Shown piece by piece: positions 9,235 to 16,648 of a DNA stretch of 42,718 bases. The notes below the pieces were generated by a model. It searched no databases. It saw nothing but the letters and a program-made list of their open reading frames with translations, and was not told the origin of the DNA. A program made the translations under genes and the position numbers. How positions within the stretch are numbered: position 1 is the first letter of the stretch; each line of letters begins with the position of its first letter. Origin of the DNA: an uncultured Clostridia bacterium (lineage in GTDB: Bacteria; Bacillota; Clostridia; Oscillospirales; Acutalibacteraceae); contig CAMVQZ010000008.1 in the NCBI GenBank assembly GCA_947169745.1, forward strand, positions 1 through 42,718, written 5' to 3'.

Positions 9235-9279
9235 CTTATCAGAAAAGATCCGGACGATAATAATTGAGGAGGAAATGAT

Positions 9280-11772
9280 ATGAAAAAAGCGATTTCTGTC
9301 TGTCTTGTAGCAGCAATGATAACAGCGGCGGCAATGAGCGGCTGCGCCAATGATAACAAAGGTTCCGGAGGAGTTTCCGGTGCGGACGGGGAAAGTGTCT
9401 TTGAGCTTAAGAATGACAAGGACAAGGACGGTGTGAGTGATATTGTTGAGGAGCTTATGGGCTGTGATCCTGAAAAAGAAGATACAGACGGGGACGGTCT
9501 GAATGACTATCAGGAGATATTTCTCACAGGAACAGACCCGGCTATGGCTGATACCAGCGGCGACGGAAAAAAGGATACTGAGAGCGACAGTGACGGAGAC
9601 GGAATCGACAATGTTACGGAGATCAAAAATGAAACAGATCCCGTGATGAAGGATACCGATGGTGATGGGCTTACCGATAAGGAAGAAAAGGCTAAGGGAA
9701 CAAATCCGAAAAAATATGATACCGATGGTGACAGTGCAATGGACGGCTGGGAGGTTGCACATAAGTATGATCCTCTGAAGAAGGATAGCAAATTCAAGGT
9801 TACTGAAACTGCCGCCGAGGGAGGAATTTCAATAACCGTGAAGCTCCAGCTTCTGGGAGAAGAAGTGGACAGACTTGTTCTGACCCCGTCAAGGAATATG
9901 CTTCTTGACAGCAAGGTGCCGGGATATATGGGACCTGCCTTTGAGGTGTCCGCTGATGACGAGGACATAAAGAATGTGGAAATAAGCTTTAAATCCGATA
10001 AGAAACTGGATGAGGATAAAAACACCGTACCTGCTATATACAGCTTCGATAAGGATACACAGCTCCTGACTGAGCTTAAAACAACAGTAAAGGGCGATAC
10101 AGCCTCTGCGACTGCAGAAAAGGGCTCTGCCTTTATCCTTCTTGACAAAAAGAAATATGATAAGGTCTGGGGTGCAGAGATAGAAAAGGATCCGGAAAAT
10201 GCTCCGGATAAAAATAAGGATAAGATATCTGACAATTATACAAAGCTTCTCTGTGACGGAACTCTCAGAATGGGAACAGGAAGAGAAAATCCCTTCCGTG
10301 TTTCCGGATATACCTTTGAAAAGCTCCAGTCCGGGGCTGATGCTGACGGTGACGGTCTGATGAATGGTGACGAGATAGAGGTGATACAGAAGGGCTCAGG
10401 GGCATATGTCAAGATGAAATCCGATCCCTGCTCCAAGGATTCTGACTATGACGGCATAGATGACAAAAAGGATGATGCACCTCTGAATAATCATTTCGAT
10501 GTTATCTACTCCTCTTATTATGATTCCAATATGGACTATACGATGGATCTGAGAGATTTCTTCCGTCCGAATGATGAATACAGCAGAAATATTTGTTCTG
10601 CATCTGTTCTCTTTGCAAATTCTGTGGCGAAACAGACAGTTTCCTGCAATGGCTCAACTGTTCTGTCCAATGTCACTCAGTTCCTGGAATTCCACGGCTT
10701 CAGTGATGTAATAAATTACTCATATACTGACGGCTGTGATAAAGAGGGTATAGATATAGCTCCCATAAGTGATGACGATGTAACGGAGATCGGAATAGGA
10801 CACCGTACAGTGACCTATAACGGGGAAACAAAGACGATAATCGCACTCGGCTTCCGCGGAACACAGGGAGTTACTGAATGGTCAAGCAACTTTGATATAG
10901 GTGACCCTGATGAGTGGAAGGAGGACGATCTCAGAGGTTTCACAAAGACAAAGGAAAGAGCTAAGGTTTTTGTGGAAAAATACATAAATAAATATCTCTC
11001 TGATAAAAAGGATATCGTTTACTGGGTAACGGGACATTCCAGAGGTGGCGGACTGACAAATGTAATGGGTGCCGATCTTGTCAGAAATGGAAAGACCGTT
11101 TATGCATACGGACTGGCAGGCCCTTGCCCTACAACATCAAAGGATATAAATGACCCGAAATATAACTGTATTTTCAATATCTGCAATAATGTGGATATGG
11201 TCACTATGCTCCCGATGGTAAGGTGGGGCTTTGGAAGATACGGCGTTACCAGATGCTATGATATGGATGCTCCGAAAGCAATGGAAATATGGAATGACAA
11301 TATAACATATTCTAATTACAACAATGCCTTCAGCAGAAGTGTTTTCAAGCTTAGTACTGATAAGCTTTCAGCGCAGATAAAGACAAGGGAGGATCTTTAC
11401 AAAAAAGGCAAGCCTGTGGAAATGACAAAGGAAGAAGCAGATATGATACCGGAAAGAGCTAAGAAATTCTGCGAAATAAAGAAGACCTCCTCCGGCAGCT
11501 ATGAGGTAAGCCCTTCTCTTATGTTCGTGTGCCAGCTGATGGCAAATGTTCTCGGCAAGAGCGAAACAAAGGAATCCCTTATGACTCTTCTCAAGCTCTG
11601 GGGTACGGATTATTCTCCGGCGATAGCATTTTTCCTTGAGGGGAGCCTTAAAAAAGCAGACTCATTTGAGGGAATGAAGCTGACAGAGGCTATCTGCAAT
11701 GATGCTCATTATCCATACTCCTGCTATATCATCACCCGCTACTGCCAACCCACAGAAAGCATCAATTCATAA
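9280..11772 (+). CDS. Lipoprotein with calcium-binding (thrombospondin type 3-like) repeats and a lipase class 3-like domain
   Basis: Secreted lipoprotein of 830 residues. The signal peptide ends in a lipobox MSGC, with Cys near residue 23. Residues about 45-165 hold four to five DxDxDG repeats (DTDGDG, DSDGDG, DTSGDG) typical of calcium-binding EF-like/TSP3 repeats; two more (DADGDG, DSDYDGIDD) lie near 355-400. A middle beta-rich region (170-300) is not recognised. The C-terminal half is an alpha/beta-hydrolase of the lipase class 3 sort: an oxyanion-like ALGFRGTQG, nucleophile elbow GHSRG with Ser587, likely acid Asp639 in NNVDMVTMLP and likely base His810 in NDAHYPYS. The start has GAGGAGG at a good distance. 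It may hydrolyse a lipid or ester at the cell surface; the real substrate is unknown. Transcribed alone, divergent from a two-component operon. Confidence 0.85.
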   Translation: MKKAISVCLVAAMITAAAMSGCANDNKGSGGVSGADGESVFELKNDKDKDGVSDIVEELMGCDPEKEDTDGDGLNDYQEIFLTGTDPAMADTSGDGKKDTESDSDGDGIDNVTEIKNETDPVMKDTDGDGLTDKEEKAKGTNPKKYDTDGDSAMDGWEVAHKYDPLKKDSKFKVTETAAEGGISITVKLQLLGEEVDRLVLTPSRNMLLDSKVPGYMGPAFEVSADDEDIKNVEISFKSDKKLDEDKNTVPAIYSFDKDTQLLTELKTTVKGDTASATAEKGSAFILLDKKKYDKVWGAEIEKDPENAPDKNKDKISDNYTKLLCDGTLRMGTGRENPFRVSGYTFEKLQSGADADGDGLMNGDEIEVIQKGSGAYVKMKSDPCSKDSDYDGIDDKKDDAPLNNHFDVIYSSYYDSNMDYTMDLRDFFRPNDEYSRNICSASVLFANSVAKQTVSCNGSTVLSNVTQFLEFHGFSDVINYSYTDGCDKEGIDIAPISDDDVTEIGIGHRTVTYNGETKTIIALGFRGTQGVTEWSSNFDIGDPDEWKEDDLRGFTKTKERAKVFVEKYINKYLSDKKDIVYWVTGHSRGGGLTNVMGADLVRNGKTVYAYGLAGPCPTTSKDINDPKYNCIFNICNNVDMVTMLPMVRWGFGRYGVTRCYDMDAPKAMEIWNDNITYSNYNNAFSRSVFKLSTDKLSAQIKTREDLYKKGKPVEMTKEEADMIPERAKKFCEIKKTSSGSYEVSPSLMFVCQLMANVLGKSETKESLMTLLKLWGTDYSPAIAFFLEGSLKKADSFEGMKLTEAICNDAHYPYSCYIITRYCQPTESINS

Positions 11773-12010
11773 AGAACGAGGGATTGCCAAAAATATAAGG
11801 TTTCGCCAGCCTTTTTAAAGGCCGCAGGCTGAGAAGCGCTGACCGAGCCGACAATCGAGACCAGCGCTCCTGGTCGCACCCTGCAGAGTGCGAAATCCCC
11901 CAAAATGCCGCAGGCAGAAAAAAACAAGAACTTTCCTGACGGAAATAAGAAAAAGCCGGTGAATCCAACAATTCATCGGCTTTGCGATTTGCCCGTAACG
12001 GACGGCTATT
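11773..12010. other. Non-coding, hairpin-rich intergenic stretch
   Basis: Contains several short inverted repeats: AGCGCTG/CAGCGCT (near 11836 and 11859), TCGCAC/GTGCGA (near 11873 and 11887), and a 13-bp stem at 11952-11983 with one G-U pair (AAAGCCGGTGAAT/ATTCATCGGCTTT). The last could terminate the lipoprotein gene, although the T-run after it is poor. The open frames across it look like by-products of repeats. No gene recognised. Confidence 0.55.
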
Positions 12011-12176
12011 TTAAGGAAGCATTGAATAAATTAAGTGCCCATATCGTGCTGTCAGATTGTATCAAATGAGCGCCGTAAACCTGACGGTTTGGGGGCGAAT
12101 TTGGTGCAAGATGACGGAAAAGATGCAAGCGAGAGGGGGTGAGCCGTAAGGCGTGATTTATTCAGTGATTCCTTAA
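12011..12176. mobile_element. MITE-like element 1 with TTAA target duplication
   Basis: A 158-bp element (12015-12172) has imperfect terminal inverted repeats: the left end starts GGAAGCATTGAATAAAT and the right end, read inward, GGAATCACTGAATAAAT. It is flanked by TTAA on both sides (12011-12014 and 12173-12176). Its interior (CAGATTG, CTGACG, ATGACGGAAAA, GCCGT..AGGCG in order) matches the interior of the element at 17746-17916. It encodes no protein. The right-hand TTAA supplies the stop codon of the neighbouring TSCPD gene. Confidence 0.75.
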
Positions 12177-12427
12177 TATTCGTCAAGGATTTCCTGCAGA
12201 GCCTTGGCGAGCTGATCGGGGCAGGAGGTACCTCTGCCGCCGCAGTCGATATCCTTTAGTCTTTCAATGACATCATCAGCCCTCATACCCTTTACCAGGG
12301 AGGAGATACCCCGGGTATTTCCCATACATCCGCCCCTGAAGGTCACATTTTTTATTACCAGATCATCATCCACTTCTATCTCGATAGCTCTTGAACAGGT
12401 TCCGCTGGTATAATAAGTCTTTTTCAT
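12173..12427 (-). CDS. TSCPD domain protein (small conserved protein)
   Basis: Protein of 84 residues with the hallmark sequence GRGTSCPDQLAKAL near the C-terminus and an N-terminal YYTSGTCSRAIEIEV, matching the small TSCPD family found in Clostridia and in the tail of vitamin B12-dependent ribonucleotide reductases. Cysteines near positions 11, 34, 62 and 69 suggest metal binding or redox work; no function is proven. The start has GGGAGGT. It follows rpsR but after an intrinsic terminator (12448-12470), so it depends on readthrough or an unseen promoter. Its stop codon TAA lies in the TTAA duplication flanking a MITE-like element. Confidence 0.85.
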   Translation of the reverse strand: MKKTYYTSGTCSRAIEIEVDDDLVIKNVTFRGGCMGNTRGISSLVKGMRADDVIERLKDIDCGGRGTSCPDQLAKALQEILDEY

Positions 12428-12447
12428 AATTACCTCCCAAAAAGTAA

Positions 12448-12470
12448 GACCGATGCAAAATGCACCGGTC
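12448..12470 (-). terminator. Intrinsic terminator after rpsR
   Basis: A 10-bp stem (GACCGGTGCA/TGCATCGGTC on the minus strand, one G-U pair) with a three-base loop is followed on the minus strand by TTACTTTTT. It lies between rpsR and the TSCPD gene. Confidence 0.85.
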
Positions 12471-12478
12471 GTTTTTTA

Positions 12479-12730
12479 TCAGTCACTTGTGTAGGGGAGA
12501 AGTGAAAGATATCTTGCGCGCTTGATAGCAACGGTAAGCTCACGCTGATGACGAGCACATGTACCTGTTACTCTGCGGGGGAGAATCTTAGCTCTCTCCG
12601 AAACAAAGCGGCGAAGTCTGGAAATATCCTTATAATCTATCACATCGATTTTGTCAACACAAAATGCACAAACCTTTTTACGACCTTTGCGGCCGCCTCT
12701 GCGGTTATCTCTTTCAACTCTTTCAGCCAA
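12479..12730 (-). CDS. rpsR: 30S ribosomal protein S18
   Basis: Ribosomal protein S18, partner of S6 on the small subunit platform. It is 83 residues, with the family pattern [31 protein letters not shown] and [19 protein letters not shown] followed by LSLLPY. The basic N-terminus [14 protein letters not shown] is usual. The start codon is TTG at 12730, supported by GGAGG eight bases upstream; there is no in-frame ATG. It follows ssb by 24 bp and ends the rpsF-ssb-rpsR operon at a strong terminator. Confidence 0.97.
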   Translation of the reverse strand: MAERVERDNRRGGRKGRKKVCAFCVDKIDVIDYKDISRLRRFVSERAKILPRRVTGTCARHQRELTVAIKRARYLSLLPYTSD

Positions 12731-12754
12731 TTCAGTTTCCTCCTTTACAATTGA

Positions 12755-13222
12755 TTAAAAGGGAAGATCTTCATCTGTAGGCATATCTACGAAATCTCCT
12801 GCATCTCCGTTTGAGAATGAGGGAGCCGGTTCAGATTCCTGACGATAAGATCTCCTGCTGTCGCTTCCTCCGTTATAGCTGCCTGAGCCGCTGTAAGAGG
12901 AATCTTGTTTTGAATCACAGAACTCTGCATTATCCACCTGTACATCAAATGTATAACGCTTGTTTCCGTCCTGACCCACATATGAGCCGGTACGGATAGA
13001 ACCTGTGACAGCGATCCGCCTACCCTTGGAAAAATACTTGCAGATAAATTCTGCGGTCTGGCGCCACGCAACGAGATTGATAAAGTCAGCCTGTCTTTCC
13101 TCACCCTGCTTGGAGTAATTCCTGTCGACTGCAATACTGAATCTTGTTGTAGCAATGCCGGACTGTGTATGTCTCAGCTCCGGGTCTGCGGTAAGTCTGC
13201 CGATCAGTGAAACGTTGTTCAT
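12755..13222 (-). CDS. ssb: Single-stranded DNA-binding protein
   Basis: Ssb of 155 residues. The OB-fold domain (1-105) starts MNNVSLIGRLTADPELR and includes FSIAVDRNY, DFINLVAWRQTAEFICKYFSKG and GSIRTGSY. A Gly/Ser-rich flexible linker follows, ending in the acidic tip DEDLPF that binds repair and replication partners. It sits between rpsF and rpsR, the standard Gram-positive arrangement. Identification is secure. Confidence 0.97.
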   Translation of the reverse strand: MNNVSLIGRLTADPELRHTQSGIATTRFSIAVDRNYSKQGEERQADFINLVAWRQTAEFICKYFSKGRRIAVTGSIRTGSYVGQDGNKRYTFDVQVDNAEFCDSKQDSSYSGSGSYNGGSDSRRSYRQESEPAPSFSNGDAGDFVDMPTDEDLPF

Positions 13223-13239
13223 ATCTGTTTACCTCCTGA

Positions 13240-13533
13240 TCAAGCATCCTTTTTGATGATCATTGAACGGAGAACACCGTCAGTGATCTTTGCAACTCTG
13301 TCAAGCTCTGCAGGAAGACCTGCTTCGGATTTGAAGTTATAGAGAACATAATATGCATCTGACTCTTTATTGATCAGATAAGCAAGCTTTCTCTTACCCC
13401 ACTCATCGACACTCTCAAGTGTAGCGTGCTTTTCGATAAGATCCTTGAACTTCTTAACAGTTTCTGCGACAGCCTCTTCGCCCTGCTTTAAAGAAATAAC
13501 GAATACGGCTTCATAAGAATTGATAACTGCCAT
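13240..13533 (-). CDS. rpsF: 30S ribosomal protein S6
   Basis: Ribosomal protein S6, 97 residues, first gene of the S6-Ssb-S18 operon. The pattern YEAVFVISLKQGEEAV, the central WGKRKLAYLINKESDAYYVLYNF and the C-terminal RVAKITDGVLRSMI are typical. The start is ATG 13533, because the longer GTG option at 13542 lies inside the ribosome binding site GGAGGTG. A consensus promoter lies at 13607-13635, and a small hairpin (GCCCC/GGGGC, 13560-13576) in the 5' leader could be a binding site for S6:S18 autoregulation, which is known in other bacteria; I could not match the published motif. Confidence 0.97.
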   Translation of the reverse strand: MAVINSYEAVFVISLKQGEEAVAETVKKFKDLIEKHATLESVDEWGKRKLAYLINKESDAYYVLYNFKSEAGLPAELDRVAKITDGVLRSMIIKKDA

Positions 13534-13606
13534 TTTCTGCACCTCCTTCTGGACTTTTGGCCCCCGTTAAAGGGGCAAGGATATTATGTAAAACATAACA
13601 AATAAT

Positions 13607-13635
13607 ATTATATCACCCCTGACCCAAAAAGTCAA
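13607..13635 (-). promoter_or_regulatory. Promoter of rpsF-ssb-rpsR, overlapped by a dyad
   Basis: On the minus strand TTGACT (13630-13635), a 17-bp spacer and TATAAT (13607-13612) form a near-perfect sigma-A promoter. The whole promoter lies inside an inverted repeat (TTATATCACCC at 13608-13618 and GGGTGATATAA at 13636-13646, plus inner TGAC/GTCA), which could be an operator. Confidence 0.85.
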
Positions 13636-13639
13636 GGGT

Positions 13640-13683
13640 GATATAACACATCCAGCGTTGAGATATAACACATCCAGCGTTGA
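13640..13683. repeat. Perfect 22-bp tandem repeat upstream of the rpsF promoter
   Basis: Two exact adjacent copies of a 22-bp unit that begins GATATAACAC and ends CCAGCGTTGA (13640-13661 and 13662-13683). The unit joins part of the promoter dyad (GATATAA) to part of the repeat-family palindrome (CCAGCG). It lies directly upstream of the -35 box. Confidence 0.9.
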
Positions 13684-13686
13684 TAT

Positions 13687-13798
13687 CCAGCGTCGACGCT
13701 GGACCCGTGTTCACGGTGCGTGCTCGCACTGAGTGATTCGCGTTATCGCTCGTTTGCACTCGCTCGACTGTGTAAGCATAAGCTTTCGTGCCGCGGAA
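13687..13798 (+). repeat. Mosaic palindromic repeat, locus B
   Basis: Begins with the palindrome CCAGCGTCGACGCTGG (13687-13702), then ACCCGTGTTCACGG, GTGCGTGCTCGCACTGAG, a CGCTCGTTTGCACTCGCTCG variant and a TTTCGTGCCGCGG end. It fills the space between the galU stop and the rpsF promoter, palindrome end toward the promoter. Confidence 0.85.
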
Positions 13799-13807
13799 AA
13801 TTATATA

Positions 13808-14680
13808 TCAGAGTGTAGGAACGAGCTTCTTGAGATATGCCTTGAAGGGCTCTCCGAGAGCGGGATTTCTGAGGGCGATTTCTACAGTTGCTTCCAGTAT
13901 TCCCAGCTTGTCGCCCATATCATAGCGTTTTCCTGTGAAGTCAACGCCGGTTATGCCTACTGTCTGAGCCAGAGTTTTCATAGCATCTGTGAGCTGGATC
14001 TCTCCGCCGGCGCCGGGGGCCGTATTGTCAAGTATATCAAATATGTCCGGAGTGAGGACGCATCTTCCGAGAATGGAATAGAGGGAAAGAACAGCTTCCT
14101 TTGTCTGGGGCTTTTCCACCATATCGGTGCAGTTGTAAAGATTATCCTCCAGATGGTCTACCTTGAGTGAGCTGTATTTTGAGATAGCCTCTTCCGGTAC
14201 TGATTTGATACCCACAACTGATTTGCCGTATTTCTCATAAGCTCTGATAAGCTGTCCGCAGGCCGGATCGTCTCCGATTATTACGTCATCTCCGTAAAGA
14301 ACTGCGAAGGGTTCATTTCCCACAAAGGAGCGGGCGCAGTTTACAGCGTGACCCAGACCCTTAGTCTCTTTTTGTCTTACAAAGTAGATATTTGCCAGCT
14401 TTGAGATAGATACAACCTGGTCATATACGTCCTTTTTACCGGAAGCAAGAAGTCTCTCCTCCAGCTCAGGGCTGCGGTCAAAGTGATCCTCGATAACGCC
14501 CTTTCCTCTGTTTGTGATGATAAGGATATCGGTTATTCCGGAGTTGACTGCCTCTTCGACTATATACTGTATAGCCGGCTTATCCACGATGGTAAGCATC
14601 TCCTTAGGCATGGATTTGGTTGCCGGAAGAACTCTTGTTCCAAGTCCTGCGGCAGGGATTACAGCTTTTGTTACTTTCAT
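13808..14680 (-). CDS. galU: UTP--glucose-1-phosphate uridylyltransferase
   Basis: Makes UDP-glucose from UTP and glucose 1-phosphate for cell-envelope glycans and glycolipids. It is 290 residues, normal for bacterial GalU. The nucleotide-binding start is AVIPAAGLGTRVLPATKSMPKEML, followed by VDKPAIQYIVEEAV, the AVLYGDDVI metal-site region and the later KRYDMGDKLGILEATVEIAL. The start has AGGAGGAC. It follows the RING/zinc-ribbon membrane protein by 37 bp, probably in one operon. No classical terminator is seen after it; the locus B repeat follows directly. Confidence 0.96.
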   Translation of the reverse strand: MKVTKAVIPAAGLGTRVLPATKSMPKEMLTIVDKPAIQYIVEEAVNSGITDILIITNRGKGVIEDHFDRSPELEERLLASGKKDVYDQVVSISKLANIYFVRQKETKGLGHAVNCARSFVGNEPFAVLYGDDVIIGDDPACGQLIRAYEKYGKSVVGIKSVPEEAISKYSSLKVDHLEDNLYNCTDMVEKPQTKEAVLSLYSILGRCVLTPDIFDILDNTAPGAGGEIQLTDAMKTLAQTVGITGVDFTGKRYDMGDKLGILEATVEIALRNPALGEPFKAYLKKLVPTL

Positions 14681-14717
14681 TTTTTTGTCCTCCTGTAATA
14701 TTTTGTTTGGTTTAAAA

Positions 14718-15749
14718 CTAGTTGATCGTGGTCAGAAAATACAGAAACGCTCCGTAAAGAATCAGGCTGCATACAGTGATCAGGAATGCGGCTCCGAAGT
14801 GAGTACCACCCTTTGCGGCTATTTTTTTTCGCATTTCTTCTTCATCGGTCCCGGGGTTCTTTTTCCGGATGGCTCTGACGGCTTTCAGAGATTTTTTATA
14901 ATATCCCTTGTTTGCCGTGAATCCGCAGACGAACATCAGTACCCATGTCAGAAGTCCGAATAATCCGGGGAGACACATTATCAGCATCTGCTGAAGGGTG
15001 TAGTGCTCAATGATCCAGTTGTAATACTGGACATAATTGACCCTTGCTCCGGGCCCGGCGATGGCTTCCTGTGCATTTTTCCAGAGATCGTTGGCCCAGA
15101 AATAAGATACTATGTTTTCTCCTATTCTTGTGGCTGCAAACAGCAGAGTAAAGATAATTCCCTTGATGTACTGCTTTCTGAAAAAATACCAGGGTCCTCC
15201 CAGAACAAAAGCGGCGAAGTTGAATTTGGAGGAGCCGGTCTTTTTGATCCTGTGAAATATCGGCAGATAATAAATCGCATTGACACCCGTGTAATCGATC
15301 AGGTCTCCGCTCTTTACACCATCAAAGTCATCGTCTCTCCCGAATTCATTTTCCGAGTCACCGATGCTTCCTGCAAAGAAAACAGAGCCCGGAAAAATAT
15401 CCGGGTCGATCTCCGGGGCGTCGTTCTTTTTGCTGTTATTATCATTGATATCAAAGCTTCCCGAAAGAAAATCTCCGCATTTTTCACAGACTATTGAATC
15501 CTTGCTGTTTTTGTGTCCGCATCTGCGGCAGATGAAGCTGTCCTCCGTTTCCAGAGGTCTGTCCGGAATCTCTTCGTCGGGGCTTTTCCAGGTCTCTCCC
15601 TTTTTATGAAGAGACGGGAATATGCATTTGCCCTTTTCCATATAGCAGTCCCTGTGATATGGCGCTCCGCATTTCGGGCAGACTACAACATCGTCGCCTT
15701 CTTTGAACACTACAGAGCATACGGGACATTTTTTTCCAAAAAAATCCAT
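14718..15749 (-). CDS. RING-like/zinc-ribbon protein with DUF2628-type membrane domain
   Basis: Protein of 343 residues with two zinc-binding modules and a membrane part. Residues 8-50 (CPVC...CPKCGAPYHRDCY...C) look like a prokaryotic RING finger; residues about 74-92 (CRRCGHKNSKDSIVCEKCG) form a zinc ribbon. A linker of about 90 mostly acidic residues leads to a DUF2628-like region (FNFAAFVLGGPWYFFRKQYIKGIIFTLLF, near 174-202) and further hydrophobic segments near 255-275 and 320-342. Its start has GGGAGA and a consensus promoter at 15799-15827. It is followed by galU. Function unknown. Confidence 0.8.
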   Translation of the reverse strand: MDFFGKKCPVCSVVFKEGDDVVVCPKCGAPYHRDCYMEKGKCIFPSLHKKGETWKSPDEEIPDRPLETEDSFICRRCGHKNSKDSIVCEKCGDFLSGSFDINDNNSKKNDAPEIDPDIFPGSVFFAGSIGDSENEFGRDDDFDGVKSGDLIDYTGVNAIYYLPIFHRIKKTGSSKFNFAAFVLGGPWYFFRKQYIKGIIFTLLFAATRIGENIVSYFWANDLWKNAQEAIAGPGARVNYVQYYNWIIEHYTLQQMLIMCLPGLFGLLTWVLMFVCGFTANKGYYKKSLKAVRAIRKKNPGTDEEEMRKKIAAKGGTHFGAAFLITVCSLILYGAFLYFLTTIN

Positions 15750-15798
15750 AAATATCTCCCGATTTCATTATTAAAACTATTTTACCCTATTTTGAACA

Positions 15799-15827
15799 AT
15801 TATACAATATTTTTTTTAATTAATCAA
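15799..15827 (-). promoter_or_regulatory. Promoter of the RING/DUF2628 gene and galU
   Basis: On the minus strand TTGATT (15822-15827), a 17-bp A/T-rich spacer and TATAAT (15799-15804). The -35 box begins 6 bp from the palindrome of repeat locus C. Confidence 0.8.
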
Positions 15828-15833
15828 CCGGCG

Positions 15834-16062
15834 GCAGCGTCGACGCTGCACCCGTGTTCGCGTAGTCGCTCGTTTACACTCGCTCGGTCGTGCGCACATA
15901 AGCTTCCGTGGCGCGGCATCCGGCGCGAACTGCCCCGGCCTCTGCGCCTCCCTCCGCCGCCGCACCCCTTTCGGGGCGCTTTTCGCGGCTGGATTATTCT
16001 GAGCTGCGGTATTTTTCTTTCCGACAGCGTGCGCCTGTTTTGTGTTATGTAGTCGGGATAGT
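15834..16062 (+). repeat. Mosaic palindromic repeat, locus C
   Basis: Starts with the palindrome GCAGCGTCGACGCTGC (15834-15849), then ACCCGTGTTCGCG, a CGCTCGTTTACACTCGCTCG segment, CATCCGGCGC, and the second module seen elsewhere in reverse (CCGCCGCCGCACCCCTTTCGGGGCGC, then CGGCTGGATTATTCTGA and a GCGCCTGTTTT end). The GTGCGTGCTCGCAC unit is missing from this copy. Intergenic, no gene. Confidence 0.8.
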
Positions 16063-16104
16063 CTGTGCGTGTCTGGTTTTGTTTATTATTATCTGATAGC
16101 TTTG

Positions 16105-16456
16105 TGCGGTGCGTGCCTTCGGCACGGGACAAAAGGTGGATCCACAAAAGGGACTGCGCCCCCTTTGAGGTTGCCCCCTTTTGAAATCCCCCTCCTTGAA
16201 CCCCTGCTGTGTTTGTCGGGTAGTATTTATGCTGAGGGCGGCTTTTTATGAACCGGGCAGAACGGATATGTAAGCTGTCGGTCTGTATGAGAATCCGCGG
16301 CTACATACGAACCTCCGCATTTGTTCACAAAATCAGAGGAACATACGAAGTTTCTTTAGCCGTCAGCACGTTCGGCACAAAGAAAAGGATGAGGGATTTC
16401 CAAAAGGGGGAACCTTGGTTCACCTCTTTGGCTCCGTGCCGGAGGCACGCACCGCA
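16105..16456. mobile_element. Long-armed inverted-repeat element
   Basis: Outer arms are a perfect 13-bp inverted pair, TGCGGTGCGTGCC (16105-16117) and GGCACGCACCGCA (16444-16456). An inner pair is CCCCCTTTTGAAATCCC (16174-16190) against GGGATTTCCAAAAGGGGG (16393-16410), one base different. Sequence between the inner arms (about 200 bp) is not recognised. It may be a non-autonomous element or a decayed insertion. Small open frames crossing it look spurious. The stretch 16457-16614 shows nothing. Confidence 0.55.
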
Positions 16457-16614
16457 GAGATTGTCGCTTCGGAAAAACAAGCTGGATGCGCAGCATAATG
16501 CTTAGTCAATAAAATTATACCATTCAGTCCGGATGCCTGTGCTCTCTGTACGTTTTATTGCTTCTGCCGAAAAAAATATTCTTTGATAAAGCAGTTCTCA
16601 TAGACGGGAATATA

Positions 16615-16623
16615 TGCTATAAT
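16615..16623 (+). promoter_or_regulatory. Extended -10 promoter of the frameshifted lipoprotein
   Basis: TGC followed by a perfect TATAAT (16618-16623). No good -35 at normal spacing. It overlaps an in-frame ATG at 16622, which argues that translation starts later, at GTG 16649. Confidence 0.5.
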
Positions 16624-16648
16624 GAAAAAACGCTTTGGAGGGATCACT

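Noticed and set aside
13560-13576. Hairpin in the rpsF leader as the known S6:S18 autoregulatory motif
   Set aside because: A GCCCC/GGGGC stem is present but I could not see the characteristic bulge sequence; kept only as a weak remark under rpsF.
13640-13683. Tandem 22-bp repeats as a CRISPR array
   Set aside because: Two adjacent copies with no spacers and no cas genes nearby.
16248-16505. Open frame of 85 codons inside the inverted element
   Set aside because: It crosses the element arm, has no ribosome site of note, and its C-terminal part is produced by the repeat arm.
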